From the NCBI RefSeq assembly GCF_000685275.1, contig NZ_ARYK01000013.1, positions 1 to 64,000 of the forward strand: a stretch of DNA of 64,000 bases, read 5' to 3'. A program made the translations under genes and the position numbers. The stretch is from Hyphomonas johnsonii MHS-2 (lineage in GTDB: Bacteria; Pseudomonadota; Alphaproteobacteria; Caulobacterales; Hyphomonadaceae). Below, one piece after another: positions 25,963 through 35,184 of the stretch (position 1 is its first letter; each line of letters begins with the position of its first letter). The notes below the pieces were generated by a model. That model did no database searches, was not told where the DNA came from, and saw only the letters and a program-made list of their open reading frames with translations.

Positions 25963-27672
25963 ATGGCGAACGTTTTTCTTTCCTACAGCAGGGCAGACCG
26001 GCCGAAGGCCCAGCAGGTCGCCGCAGCGCTTGAGGAAGAAGGCCTGACGGTCTGGTGGGACAAGGTCCTGCAGGCCGGCCAGACCTATGATGAAGTCACC
26101 GAAGGCATGCTGCGCAATGCCGATGTGGTGGTGGTGCTGTGGTCGACTGTTTCGGTGAAATCGAAATGGGTGCGGGCCGAGGCGACGCTGGGCGAGCGCT
26201 ATTCGGCGGTCATTCCCGCGATGATCGAGAATGCCGACCGGCCGATCCTGTTTGAATTGACCCAGACCGCCGACCTGATCGGCTGGGACGGCGACCGCGC
26301 CGAACCGCGCTGGGCCGGGTTCGTCACCGACCTGCGCCAGGCCGTCGACCGCAAGATCGCGCAGAAGGCAGCCAAGGCCGAGCCGGCACCCGTTCCACCC
26401 GTGCAGGTGCCCGCCGCGGCGGCGCCTGCCGCGCCCGCAGCCGCGCCGCAGAAGCCGGCTTTCAATGACGCCACGATCGAGACGACGTTCTGGACATCGA
26501 TCCAGTCGGCGACCGATCCGGCAGACTACCGGGCCTATCTGAAGCGGTACCCGGAGGGGCATTATGCAGACCTTGCACGCAACCGGCTTGCCGCGCTGGA
26601 GCAGAAGCTCGCTGCGCCGCCGCCCCCACCGCCGCCCGGCCCCAGCCCTTCGCCGGCCCGTGCCGCCGCGCCGGCACCCGCCAAACGGCCTGTCGGTCTG
26701 GTACCGATGGTGGCCGGAGGGCTGGTCCTGCTGCTGGGGGCCGGATGGGGCGTCAGCAAGCTGATGCCCGCCGCCGACACGGTTGAACTGGCCGAGACGG
26801 AATTGCCACCGGAACCGGACGCCACGCCTGCCGCCGAACCGGACGTACCCGCCATGGTTGTCGAGGCTGACACGGCGGGCGTCGCGCCTGCCAGTCCATC
26901 AGCGCTCGATGTGCCTGAAGCGCCTGAGCCGGAGGCAGAAGCAGAGCCGGAGCCTGAACCGGTTGTCCCGGCAGGGCCGGCGGCCGATTGCGAGCTTTGC
27001 CCGGTGATGGCGATTGTGCCGGAAGGCAGCTTCATGATGGGCTCGCCGGAGTCCGAATCCCAGCGGGTCGGCAATGAGGGGCCGCAGCGCGAGGTCACGC
27101 TGAAACCCTATGCCATCAGCGTGAACGAGATCACCTTTGCCGAGTGGGACGCCTGTACCGCAGATGGCGGCTGTGGCGGCTACCGGCCGGGTGATGCCGG
27201 AACGCGCGACGACATGCCGGCCCAGTCGATTTCGTGGCGGGATGCGACCGCCTACACGACATGGCTGAGCGGCAAGACCGGCAGGACATACCGCCTGCCG
27301 ACCGAGGCGGAATGGGAGTATGCCGCGCGGGCCGGGGCGGCCACGCCGTATTGGTGGGGGGCCGCTTTCGACCGCAGCATGGTTGCCTCCGGCGCGCCGA
27401 AGCCCGTCAGCTCGCTGGCGGCAAATGCATTCGGCCTGACCGGCACGCTCGGCAATGTGCGCGAATGGGTGCAGGACTGCTATGTGAACAATTACACAGC
27501 CGCGCCGCTCGACGGGTCGGCCGTGCTGAACGGCGATTGCGACCGACGGGTCGTGCGGGGCGGTGCCTGGTCGGACAATGCGGCCACCCATCGCGCGGCA
27601 AACCGGGCGCGTGTCTCACGCGGAACACGTGACCGGAAGATCGGATTCCGGGTGGTCAGGGACGAGCCCTGA
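25963..27672 (+). CDS. TIR domain protein fused to a formylglycine-generating-enzyme-like domain
   Basis: A 569-residue protein. Residues 1-135 form a TIR domain (VFLSYSRADR; putative catalytic Glu73 in SKWVRAEATLGE). Residues 170-215 form a short helical unit (DPADYRAYLKRYPEGHYADLA). A single transmembrane segment follows (about 244-264, GLVPMVAGGLVLLLGAGWGV), then a Pro/Glu-rich spacer. Residues 345-568 form an FGE/SUMF1-like domain (EGSFMMGSP, RLPTEAEWEYAARAG, GNVREWVQDCY, RRVVRGGAW). The Cys pair of true FGE catalysis is not obvious, so the domain may bind rather than modify. The TIR half would be cytoplasmic and the FGE half periplasmic. The start follows GAGGGGGG. Confidence 0.88.
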   Translation: MANVFLSYSRADRPKAQQVAAALEEEGLTVWWDKVLQAGQTYDEVTEGMLRNADVVVVLWSTVSVKSKWVRAEATLGERYSAVIPAMIENADRPILFELTQTADLIGWDGDRAEPRWAGFVTDLRQAVDRKIAQKAAKAEPAPVPPVQVPAAAAPAAPAAAPQKPAFNDATIETTFWTSIQSATDPADYRAYLKRYPEGHYADLARNRLAALEQKLAAPPPPPPPGPSPSPARAAAPAPAKRPVGLVPMVAGGLVLLLGAGWGVSKLMPAADTVELAETELPPEPDATPAAEPDVPAMVVEADTAGVAPASPSALDVPEAPEPEAEAEPEPEPVVPAGPAADCELCPVMAIVPEGSFMMGSPESESQRVGNEGPQREVTLKPYAISVNEITFAEWDACTADGGCGGYRPGDAGTRDDMPAQSISWRDATAYTTWLSGKTGRTYRLPTEAEWEYAARAGAATPYWWGAAFDRSMVASGAPKPVSSLAANAFGLTGTLGNVREWVQDCYVNNYTAAPLDGSAVLNGDCDRRVVRGGAWSDNAATHRAANRARVSRGTRDRKIGFRVVRDEP

Positions 27673-27675
27673 CGG

Positions 27676-28647
27676 TCAGGTGAATATCCCGGCAATGCGT
27701 TCGATGACCCAGTAGAATCCGGTGATGCCGATGGCATAGGCGGCCAGCACGCGGGCCGGGCCATGCGGCAGGCGGACAAGCCGCGTCGCGAGGAAGACGA
27801 GCGCCAGAACGACGGCGACGAACGCCACCTGGCCGGCTTCGACCCCGAGATTGAACAGCAGCAGCGCTGTCACTTCGGCGCCCTTGGGCAGGCCGATCTC
27901 GGCCAGGGCGCCGGCAAACCCGAAACCATGGACAAGGCCGAAACCAAAGGCGATCAGCCAGGGCTTGCGCTGGCTCAGCGTGTCGCGTCCGCGTGTCCGG
28001 TAGATCGCTTCGGCGCCGAGCAGGGCGATGCTGAGCGCGATCGTGATTTCGACCGGCGGGCCGGGAAGGCGCATGCCTCCCAGTGCGGCGGCGGCGAGGG
28101 TGATGGAATGGGCAAGCGTGAAGGCCGTGACGGTGGACAGCAGCTGGCGCGGGCGGACCAGAAGGATGAGGCCGAGCACGAAGAGAAGGTGGTCGTACCC
28201 GAACAGGATGTGCTCCACGCCGATACGGAAGTAGGCGAGAACTGGCGCGCCGGTGGGTGTGGACAGGTCCAGCGCGAGGCTGCCGGGACGCAGGACGGCG
28301 GACAGGTCGTCGCCCTGCAGGCGGTTGAGGCGTACGAAGGCATCGGTGAGCGTGCGATCGAGCCCGGCAATCGAGAGGGTGCCGGTGGAGAGGTCGCAGG
28401 TCACGTCCCAGCGCCGGACCAGCGTGCCGCCGGCGATTTCGGAGCGCTCGCGCGCCGGTTCGCAGCCTTCGGGGAAAACCGGGTCGAGCTTCAGCCTTCG
28501 CCCGTCGAGCAGGGGTTGTTTCCAGGTGACGGCAAACGTGCCCGGGTCGGTCTCGGTGATCTCGAGATAGGCGGGGCGCACCTCATGGGCGCTGGCCGGG
28601 TCGGCGATGGCGAATATTGCCAGCAGGAGCAGCAGGGCGCGGATCAT
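27676..28647 (-). CDS. HupE/UreJ family membrane protein
   Basis: A 323-residue protein with a signal peptide (MIRALLLLLAIFAIADPASA) followed by an exported beta domain of about 130 residues (HEVRPAYLEITETD). A C-terminal set of helices carries the HupE/UreJ core (GVEHILFGYDHLLFVLGLILL, TLAHSITLAAAAL, GLVHGFGFAGALAE). The family is tied to metal (nickel/cobalt) handling in hydrogenase or urease clusters, but none is here. The start at 28647 overlaps the PpiC stop by 4 bases. It is the last gene of a DUF3604-PpiC-HupE operon. Confidence 0.88.
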   Translation of the reverse strand: MIRALLLLLAIFAIADPASAHEVRPAYLEITETDPGTFAVTWKQPLLDGRRLKLDPVFPEGCEPARERSEIAGGTLVRRWDVTCDLSTGTLSIAGLDRTLTDAFVRLNRLQGDDLSAVLRPGSLALDLSTPTGAPVLAYFRIGVEHILFGYDHLLFVLGLILLVRPRQLLSTVTAFTLAHSITLAAAALGGMRLPGPPVEITIALSIALLGAEAIYRTRGRDTLSQRKPWLIAFGFGLVHGFGFAGALAEIGLPKGAEVTALLLFNLGVEAGQVAFVAVVLALVFLATRLVRLPHGPARVLAAYAIGITGFYWVIERIAGIFT

Positions 28648-29480
28648 TCGGCGCCTTCGATATGCACCTTGTAGCGCTGCACGATGTCGTCGACGGCCGC
28701 TTCGTTGGCGGCGCGCAGGGCGTCTTCCCGCCAGTCGGCCTCGACCTTGGCGCGGACCGTCTCGAAGGGTTCGACATGCGATGGCGTGCTGGCGATGACA
28801 TGCACGAGGTGAAGGCCGAACGCGGACTGCACGGGGCCTTGCCATTCATCCATTTCCGCCAGTCCGGCGAGTGTGCCTGCGAAGTCTGCCCCGAACAGGC
28901 GAACAACTTCGCGTATCGGGAGATCGCCATAGGCACGCTGCAGGATGAACGGGTCGCCGAGCGTTTGCCAGTCGGGCGCGGCGGGCGCGTTGAGCGTGGC
29001 AAGCAGGGTGGCGGCGTCACGGTCCAAAGTGTCGCCGTGGCGCTCCGGGCTGAGGAAGACATGCTCGAAGGTCACTTCCGGCGGCCGGGTATAGGTGTCG
29101 ACATGGGCGTCGTACCAGGCGCGCAGCGTGGCCTCGTCCGGCTCGGGCGTCTCGGCGAGGTCGGAGATCATGAAGGTCATCTTCTGGGCCAGCCGGCGTT
29201 CGACGATGGTGTCGTCCCGGTCGAGGCCGAGCCGGCGGGCCTCACGCGACAGGGCCTCGTCGCGGATCCGGTCGGAGACCATCGCTGCCATGTCGGCCTG
29301 CGAGGGCAGCGCGCCGGATTCAGAGGCGTAGAGCGCCGCCATGCGCTGGAGATCGGCCCGTGAGATGGTGATCGTACCGTCCTGGCGCGCGACATAGGTT
29401 GTCCACACGCCATGGACAGCAAAGACCAGGAGCGCGGCGACGGCGAAGTGGACGAGCGGCTCTCGCAGCAGGGACTTCAT
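28644..29480 (-). CDS. Parvulin-type peptidyl-prolyl isomerase-like protein
   Basis: A 278-residue membrane-anchored protein. The single N-terminal helix (FAVAALLVFAVHGVW) is followed by a SurA/PrsA-like helical arm (DLQRMAALYASESGALPSQ) and a PpiC-like region (EVTFEHVFLSPER, then DEWQGPVQSAFGLHLVHV). The recognisable C-terminal strand GPVQSAFGLHLVHV supports the parvulin assignment. The enzyme probably acts in the periplasm on exported clients. It starts immediately after the DUF3604 stop (no gap) and overlaps HupE by 4 bases, so the three are tightly linked. Confidence 0.82.
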   Translation of the reverse strand: MKSLLREPLVHFAVAALLVFAVHGVWTTYVARQDGTITISRADLQRMAALYASESGALPSQADMAAMVSDRIRDEALSREARRLGLDRDDTIVERRLAQKMTFMISDLAETPEPDEATLRAWYDAHVDTYTRPPEVTFEHVFLSPERHGDTLDRDAATLLATLNAPAAPDWQTLGDPFILQRAYGDLPIREVVRLFGADFAGTLAGLAEMDEWQGPVQSAFGLHLVHVIASTPSHVEPFETVRAKVEADWREDALRAANEAAVDDIVQRYKVHIEGAE

Positions 29481-31394
29481 CTAGGCGGGCGGGATGTACC
29501 AGATCGGCGACGTATAGGCGCGTTCCTGGGTCGTGGTGGGCAGGGCAGGGTTTGGTGGCGTACCGTTGCGGTTCGCTTCCCAGGTCGACCAGCGGCAGGT
29601 CGGGTTCTCGAGCACACGGACATAATAGGTGGCACGCTGGCCGACGGTGAAGTCGGGATCGGTCCACAGTGTCTTCAGCTCGCCCGCGCCGGTGCCGGGG
29701 CGGGTGTCGCAGGTCGTGATGTCGACACTGGCCCCATTGTCGGGGCAGCGATGCGTGGCGGCATCCGGTGTTGCGCCACCGGAACAGGCAACGTCATAGA
29801 CCGTTTCGCCCGAGCTGGTGACCTTGACCACCTGCACACGCTGGAGCGGGGCAGAGTTTGCATCCTGGATGGCCCAGGCGATGAAGCGCGGGGCTTCGCC
29901 GGTGCCGACAAGGTCAGCACCCATGGGGACACCTTCAGCATAGGCTTTCCGGGCGAGGTCCGGCGCATCCAGCATGTCGGCGGTATAGCCGAAGCTGCCG
30001 AAGAAGCGGACCTTCATGCGGGGCCCGGTTGTGGCGAAGGTTTCCTTGCGGCGGAAGGCATCGAAGATGGCGTCGCGCGTGTTCTCTTCAGCCCAGACAC
30101 CGGTCAGGCCGGACGCAGCCCAGCGCGAGAACCAGTGTTTCGCGTTGTTCGTTATCTGGTTCTCCGGCTGGTCGGCCCAGTCGGTGATGCCAGGCATCGG
30201 CACAGAGCCGCGCTGGAAGGGCAGGCCATCGACGATGCCAACTTTCGACCAGAACTCCTTTTCCGAATAGGCACCGCCAGCGACGTGGCTGTCGGAGCCG
30301 CCGACAAGCCCGAAGTGGAAGGGATCGAAACCCTGGTCTTCCTGGAGTTTCAGGCCGTTCTGGTAGGCTTCCCGGACATAGGAACCGTTGGTCTTGGAGA
30401 CGACATAGCTGGCCAGCAGTTCGTCATAGATTTCGAAATTGGCCCATTCGTCATTGGGCGAGAGGTCCGGATGGGTTTCGGACGTGCCCTTGACCTGGGT
30501 GACCTCGACCAGCGGTTCGTTGCGCATGCGCTGTTCGGCATAGGCGGCATCGAGCGGGTCGCCATTATAGGTTTCGAGGCGGAACATCTGGCCGTCGGAG
30601 ACATTCGAATTGTGCGGAATGGCGATGGATTCGCGGCCCTCGGCGCGCTGCTCGTCCATCCAGTCCCACAGGTCTTCCGGATTGGTGGAATCGAGTGTCG
30701 AGAAGGCGCGCTCGGGTGCCTCGTTGCGGAAGAAGACGTTGCGGTGCAGGTTGCCGCCGCCGAACCCGCCACTGTCGTCCGGTGAGGTCACGGAGGTGAA
30801 TTCGTAGGCCGAGAACGTCGTGAAGACGCCGGGCTCGTTGTACTTTTCGGCAGCTGCGACATTTTCCTGCCACGCAGAATTGATCACCGGGATGTCATAC
30901 AGCTCCTCGAGCTTTTCGCCCGAACGCACCGAGGCGCCAACACCCTGGAAGGCTGCGAGGATCTTGTCCGGATCCCGCGAGAACATGTCGGCGGCGCGCG
31001 GCAGTTCGGACAGTTTGGTGCCCTTGGTGTTCATCGCGGGCAGGATGCCGAGATACTCGGCATGGTCGGTGACCGTGTAGAAATCGAGCGGGCCGCCGGC
31101 GACGGTCATGTCGAATCCGGAGGGGTGCTTGATCGTCTCGCCCTTGGCAAAGCGGTAGGCATCATCGGCGGTGCGGCGGACGTTGAAGATATAGGCGTCG
31201 AAACTGTTGCGTGTGTGGATGTGCGTGTCGCCGAAATAGGCATTGCGGTCGGCATTGTAGCCGGGCGTCGCGCCCTCCGGGGCAGCAGGCGCTGCTGGCG
31301 CGGCCGTCTCGGTGTCAGCCGGTTTTTCGGTCTTGGCGCCATTGCAGGCGACAAGTGCGAGAGTGGCGCTCGCAAGCATCAGATGTTTCAACAT
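29481..31394 (-). CDS. DUF3604 lipoprotein (PHP-like putative hydrolase)
   Basis: A 637-residue lipoprotein (signal MLKHLMLASATLALVAC, lipid Cys17, then an Ala/Pro-rich tether). The mature domain starts RNAYFGDTHIHTRNSFDAY, a His-x-His metal motif of DUF3604 proteins. Other ligand-like segments are YTVTDHAEYLG, IAIPHNSNVSDG and GLVGGSDSHVAGG. These proteins are thought to be PHP-type metallo-hydrolases; the substrate is unknown. It abuts the PpiC gene. The pairing with PpiC and HupE recurs in marine proteobacteria by my recollection, which suggests a joint periplasmic role. Confidence 0.88.
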   Translation of the reverse strand: MLKHLMLASATLALVACNGAKTEKPADTETAAPAAPAAPEGATPGYNADRNAYFGDTHIHTRNSFDAYIFNVRRTADDAYRFAKGETIKHPSGFDMTVAGGPLDFYTVTDHAEYLGILPAMNTKGTKLSELPRAADMFSRDPDKILAAFQGVGASVRSGEKLEELYDIPVINSAWQENVAAAEKYNEPGVFTTFSAYEFTSVTSPDDSGGFGGGNLHRNVFFRNEAPERAFSTLDSTNPEDLWDWMDEQRAEGRESIAIPHNSNVSDGQMFRLETYNGDPLDAAYAEQRMRNEPLVEVTQVKGTSETHPDLSPNDEWANFEIYDELLASYVVSKTNGSYVREAYQNGLKLQEDQGFDPFHFGLVGGSDSHVAGGAYSEKEFWSKVGIVDGLPFQRGSVPMPGITDWADQPENQITNNAKHWFSRWAASGLTGVWAEENTRDAIFDAFRRKETFATTGPRMKVRFFGSFGYTADMLDAPDLARKAYAEGVPMGADLVGTGEAPRFIAWAIQDANSAPLQRVQVVKVTSSGETVYDVACSGGATPDAATHRCPDNGASVDITTCDTRPGTGAGELKTLWTDPDFTVGQRATYYVRVLENPTCRWSTWEANRNGTPPNPALPTTTQERAYTSPIWYIPPA

Positions 31395-31488
31395 GTCAGT
31401 TATTCCTCCCGGGCGCTGTTGCCGCGCCTGCAGGCTCCAGTTTCTCCGGGATCGCTGGCGATGTCCAGCTTTACGCAAAGTCAGGGTG

Positions 31489-32943
31489 TCAGCCCCGCCA
31501 GAACCGCCGGGTCAGGACCACGAACACGGCGACAAATTCCAGTCGGCCGAGCAGCATGGCGATGGCGCAAATCCATTTGGCTGCGTCCGGAAGGGTCTGG
31601 AACGTGCCGGACGGTCCGATGATCGGACCGAGGCCGGGACCGACATTCGAGACGCTGGTCGCCGCACCGGAAATGGCGGTCATCGCGTCGAGCCCGCAGA
31701 GCGACAGCAGGGCGGCGGCGAGAAGGAACGTGGTCAGGTAGAGGAAGACAAACACCATCACCGACTGGAGGGTCTCCTCGTCGACCGTCTTGCCGGCGTA
31801 CCGCACGGGCGCGCGGCGGTGGGGCATGGTCATGCGTTGGGAATAGGCAACGATTGCCTTGGCCGTGATCTCGAGACGGAACATTTTCAGGCCGCATGCC
31901 GCTGACCCTGCACACCCGCCGACAAAGGTGGCTGCCAGGAAGATCGCCATCACCGGCTCGCCCCAAGTGTCGTACGGCGCCGAGGCATAGCCGGTGCCGG
32001 TCATCACGGAGATGATGTTGAACAGGGCGTCCTTGAAGGCATGCGCGGCGGTTTCGAAGATGCGCGGATCCACCACCGCTTCATGGTAGGCCACGATGAT
32101 GAGGGAGAGCGTGACCGCGATGGCCAGATAGAGCCGTGGCTGCGGATCGCGGAGCATCGGCATGATGCGGCCCTGCAGCAGCAGCATGGCGAGCAGGCTT
32201 TGCGGCAGGCCGGCAATGAACATGAACACGGTCGCGACATAGGGCGCGTTGGTATCGTTGAAATAGCCGAAGGAGAGGTCATGGGTGGAATAGCCACCGG
32301 CCGACATCGTGGTCATCGAGTGGGTGATCGCATCGAACCAGTTCATGCCGGCGAGCGAATAGAGGAATGCGCACAGCATGGAGATCAGGAGATAGGTGAA
32401 ACCGAGATAGGCGGCGATATCGGCGACGCGCGGCAGGAACTTGCCCGACATGTCGGAGCTTTCCAGTTCGAACAGCTGCATCCCGCCGACGCGAAGCTGG
32501 GGCAGGATGGCGATCGCGGTGACGATGATACCGATGCCGCCGAACCATTGCAGGATGGCCCGCCATAGCAGCAGGCCGCGCGGCATGTCGTCGAGACCGG
32601 TCAGGACGGTGGCACCGGTCGTGGTGAGGCCGGAGATGCATTCGAAGAAGGAATCCGTCAGGCTCATGCCGGAGGCCAGGAACGGGATCGAGGCGATGGC
32701 GGGCAGGAAAACCCAGACCAGCACGGTCAGCAGGAAGGCTTCCCGCTGGCCGGTACGCTGGTCGCCGCCGCGCGCCATGACCCAGAGGCAGATGCCAATG
32801 AAGATCGACCCGAAGGAGGATACGGCAAAGACGTGGGCTTCCGGCCGCTTGTCGGCAACGTCCATCAACGCGCACGGGATCATCGCCGCGCCGAGCAGGA
32901 CGGTCATGATGCCGATCGCGAGGAGGATAGGACGCAGCTGCAT
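31489..32943 (-). CDS. trkH: TrkH-family potassium transporter
   Basis: A 484-residue integral membrane protein of the TrkH/KtrB type that takes up potassium with a Trk regulatory partner (not in the window). Four pore-loop repeats are suggested by LTTTGATVLTGLDDMP, TTMSAGGYSTHDLSF, ISVMTGTGYASAPYDTW and TSVSNVGPGLGP, each carrying the selectivity-filter glycine. The length fits. It starts with MQLRPILLAIGIMTVLLGA. It is divergent from the leucine-dehydrogenase-like gene over 256 bases of spacer. The symbol is by family; the KtrB alternative cannot be excluded. Confidence 0.88.
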   Translation of the reverse strand: MQLRPILLAIGIMTVLLGAAMIPCALMDVADKRPEAHVFAVSSFGSIFIGICLWVMARGGDQRTGQREAFLLTVLVWVFLPAIASIPFLASGMSLTDSFFECISGLTTTGATVLTGLDDMPRGLLLWRAILQWFGGIGIIVTAIAILPQLRVGGMQLFELESSDMSGKFLPRVADIAAYLGFTYLLISMLCAFLYSLAGMNWFDAITHSMTTMSAGGYSTHDLSFGYFNDTNAPYVATVFMFIAGLPQSLLAMLLLQGRIMPMLRDPQPRLYLAIAVTLSLIIVAYHEAVVDPRIFETAAHAFKDALFNIISVMTGTGYASAPYDTWGEPVMAIFLAATFVGGCAGSAACGLKMFRLEITAKAIVAYSQRMTMPHRRAPVRYAGKTVDEETLQSVMVFVFLYLTTFLLAAALLSLCGLDAMTAISGAATSVSNVGPGLGPIIGPSGTFQTLPDAAKWICAIAMLLGRLEFVAVFVVLTRRFWRG

Positions 32944-33177
32944 TTTAAGCGGGGAACTTACGCCGCAAATCCTGCGAAGGAGTCAATTTTCTGAAAGTTA
33001 ACAATATGTTTCCAGCTTGGCCCGGACTGAGGTTGGCAGCCGGCGAACGGGCTGGCCCGTCGGCGTATCGCGCCTTTGCCGGTGCAGCAAGGCAAGCATC
33101 GGGCCATGCGGGGCCTCAAACCGTCCAAACGCATTGACCGGGCAGGGACAGGAACCTAAACGCTGGATATTGTTTCA

Positions 33178-33188
33178 TTGGTAACCAA
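33178..33188. promoter_or_regulatory. Small palindrome before the amino-acid dehydrogenase gene
   Basis: TTGGT-A-ACCAA is an 11-bp dyad lying 11 bases before the start of the dehydrogenase gene. It could be an operator, for example for an Lrp/AsnC-type regulator typical of such enzymes. The gene has no obvious Shine-Dalgarno sequence. The assignment is speculative. Confidence 0.25.
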
Positions 33189-33199
33189 CGGCGTTTTCC

Positions 33200-34240
33200 A
33201 TGTTCGACCACCCATCCTACGATGCCCACGAGGGTGTCCATATGTTCCATGATGCGCCTAGCGGCCTCAGGGCGATTATCGCGGTGCATTCGACCGCGCT
33301 AGGCCCGGCCGCGGGTGGGTGCCGCATGATGAAGTACGCGACCGGCGAGGCCATGCTGAAGGACGCGCTGCGCCTCAGCCAGGGCATGAGCTACAAGAAT
33401 GCGATGGCCGACCTGCCGCTTGGCGGGGGAAAGGCCGTGATCTGGGGCGACTCGAAGGCCGACAAGTCGCCGGACCTGTTCCGTGCGTTCGGACGCGCCG
33501 TGGCGAGCCTGAACGGCACCTATTACACGGCTGAAGATGTCGGGATCGACGTCGCCGACATGGAGATCGTCCGGCAGGAGACGGAGTTCGTCGCCGGGCT
33601 GGACCATGGCGCGGCGGCGAGCGGTGACCCGTCGCCAATCACGGCGACCGGCGTGTTCCGCGGCATCCTTGAAACGGCGCGCCGGGCATTCGGCACGGAT
33701 GACCTCACCACACGGACAATCGCCGTGCAGGGCGTCGGGTCGGTCGGCGCGCATACGTGCGACTTCCTCGCCAAGGCGGGCGCCACACTGGTGATCACCG
33801 ACATCGACCAGGCCGCCCTGAAGGCCGTGGCCGCGCGCACGGGCGCCCGCATCGTCGCGCCGGATGACATCTACGATGTCGAAGCGGACATCTTTTCACC
33901 CAACGCGCTCGGCGCGGTGGTCAACGAACAGACTCTGGAACGGCTCAAGGTGAAGGCGATTGCCGGCGCCGCGAACAACCAGCTGGTCATGCCGGAAATG
34001 GGCGAACTGCTGCGCCGCAAGGGCATTCTGTACGCCCCCGACTACGTGATCAATGGTGGCGGCATCATCAATGTGGCGGCCGAGATTTCCGGCAATTACT
34101 CGCGCGACTGGGTGGATTCCAAGCTGGACCGGCTGATGGAGACGCTGGGCGCCGTGCTCGACGAGGCCCTCGCCCAGGACAAGCCGACCAATGAAGTGGC
34201 CGACCGGATTGCGCGCCAGAGGATCGCAGACGCCCGTTAG
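33200..34240 (+). CDS. Leu/Phe/Val dehydrogenase family protein
   Basis: A 346-residue amino-acid dehydrogenase that oxidatively deaminates branched or aromatic L-amino acids using NAD. The substrate site is seen in STALGPAAGGCRMM and SYKNAMADLPLGGGKAVI, which carry the Lys residues of the family. The Rossmann region TRTIAVQGVGSVGAHTCDFL follows. AGAANNQL and APDYVINGGGIINVAAE are further hallmarks. The length matches leucine/phenylalanine dehydrogenases. It is read from an ATG with poor Shine-Dalgarno match. It is divergent from trkH. Which amino acid is preferred cannot be told. Confidence 0.92.
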   Translation: MFDHPSYDAHEGVHMFHDAPSGLRAIIAVHSTALGPAAGGCRMMKYATGEAMLKDALRLSQGMSYKNAMADLPLGGGKAVIWGDSKADKSPDLFRAFGRAVASLNGTYYTAEDVGIDVADMEIVRQETEFVAGLDHGAAASGDPSPITATGVFRGILETARRAFGTDDLTTRTIAVQGVGSVGAHTCDFLAKAGATLVITDIDQAALKAVAARTGARIVAPDDIYDVEADIFSPNALGAVVNEQTLERLKVKAIAGAANNQLVMPEMGELLRRKGILYAPDYVINGGGIINVAAEISGNYSRDWVDSKLDRLMETLGAVLDEALAQDKPTNEVADRIARQRIADAR

Positions 34241-34324
34241 GTGATTCTGGTCAATTCGCTATCGTCCGCTGAAGTGGTAAGGTGGCTGGAATTGGAACCG
34301 AACCAACCAGAACAGGGATGTACG

Positions 34325-35158
34325 ATGTCAGTTGTTGCGATGCTTCAGGGAACCGAGGCGGCGGATCGGGGAACCCTGCGAACGGCGCTGGCCATCGGCC
34401 GGAAAATGAATGTCGGCGTGACCGGGCTGTTCGCCCTGCCGGACCCGGACAGTGCCTTCATGATTGTCGGCACGCCGGAAGGCGCCGGCCTGACGGCGCA
34501 GGCATCGCAAAGCATCATCGACATGCAGGCGGAGATGAAGCGGACGGCCGAAGCGGTGTTCGCCGAAGTGATCGGGAACGACGATCATGGGGTGCAGAGC
34601 GCATTCCTGCACGAAGTGAACCTTGTGGAGCGCGCAGCGGCGAATGCCGCGACGCTGGCGGAAGCCGTCGTGTTCCCGCGATCGTCTGCCAATGCCACAG
34701 CGCCACTCTACATCGCGTTTGAACATGTACTGATGGATGCCCGCCTGCCGCTCGTGCTGGCTGGCAGCGGAGACCCGGCGCCCGGACCTGCAGTGATTGC
34801 GTGGGATGGCAGCAATGGCGCCGCACGGGCAGTGCGCTTCCACCTGCCGCTGATCCGGGCAATCGGGGATGTGATCATTGCGCAAAACCGCAAGGACCTG
34901 GGGCGCGATACGGCCCGGCCGGTGGCCGAGCCCGACACGCTGGCCCGCTGGCTGAAACGCTACAACGTGACCACCAGCGACGCTGCCATCGAGGAAGATG
35001 TCGGTGCGGGCCTGCTGGCGCTGGCGCAGGGAAGCGGTGCATCAATGATCGTGGCCGGCGCCTATGGCCATTCACGGCTGGGGGAGCGCCTGTTCGGCGG
35101 CACCACGCGGACATTGCTGGCCGCCGACACTGCGCCTGCCCTGGCGCTGTCGCACTAG
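34325..35158 (+). CDS. Universal stress protein (tandem Usp-like)
   Basis: A 277-residue UspA-family protein. The second half ends with the nucleotide-binding type motif GAYGHSRLGERLFGGTTRTLL and contains AVIAWDGSNGAARAVRF; the first half is a more divergent Usp-like domain (VAMLQGTEAADRGTLRTALAI). Such two-domain proteins are ATP-binding stress proteins of unclear function. The ATG at 34325 is preferred because it opens the first Usp strand, although a longer in-frame start exists at 34241. It is followed 26 bases later by a small conserved gene. Confidence 0.88.
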   Translation: MSVVAMLQGTEAADRGTLRTALAIGRKMNVGVTGLFALPDPDSAFMIVGTPEGAGLTAQASQSIIDMQAEMKRTAEAVFAEVIGNDDHGVQSAFLHEVNLVERAAANAATLAEAVVFPRSSANATAPLYIAFEHVLMDARLPLVLAGSGDPAPGPAVIAWDGSNGAARAVRFHLPLIRAIGDVIIAQNRKDLGRDTARPVAEPDTLARWLKRYNVTTSDAAIEEDVGAGLLALAQGSGASMIVAGAYGHSRLGERLFGGTTRTLLAADTAPALALSH

Positions 35159-35184
35159 GCTCAAAGAAAACCAAGGAGAATACG

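Noticed and set aside
33030-33065. GGCAGCC/GGCTGGCC partial hairpin before the amino-acid dehydrogenase gene
   Set aside because: The stem is imperfect, has a bulge and no T-run; it was not counted as a terminator.
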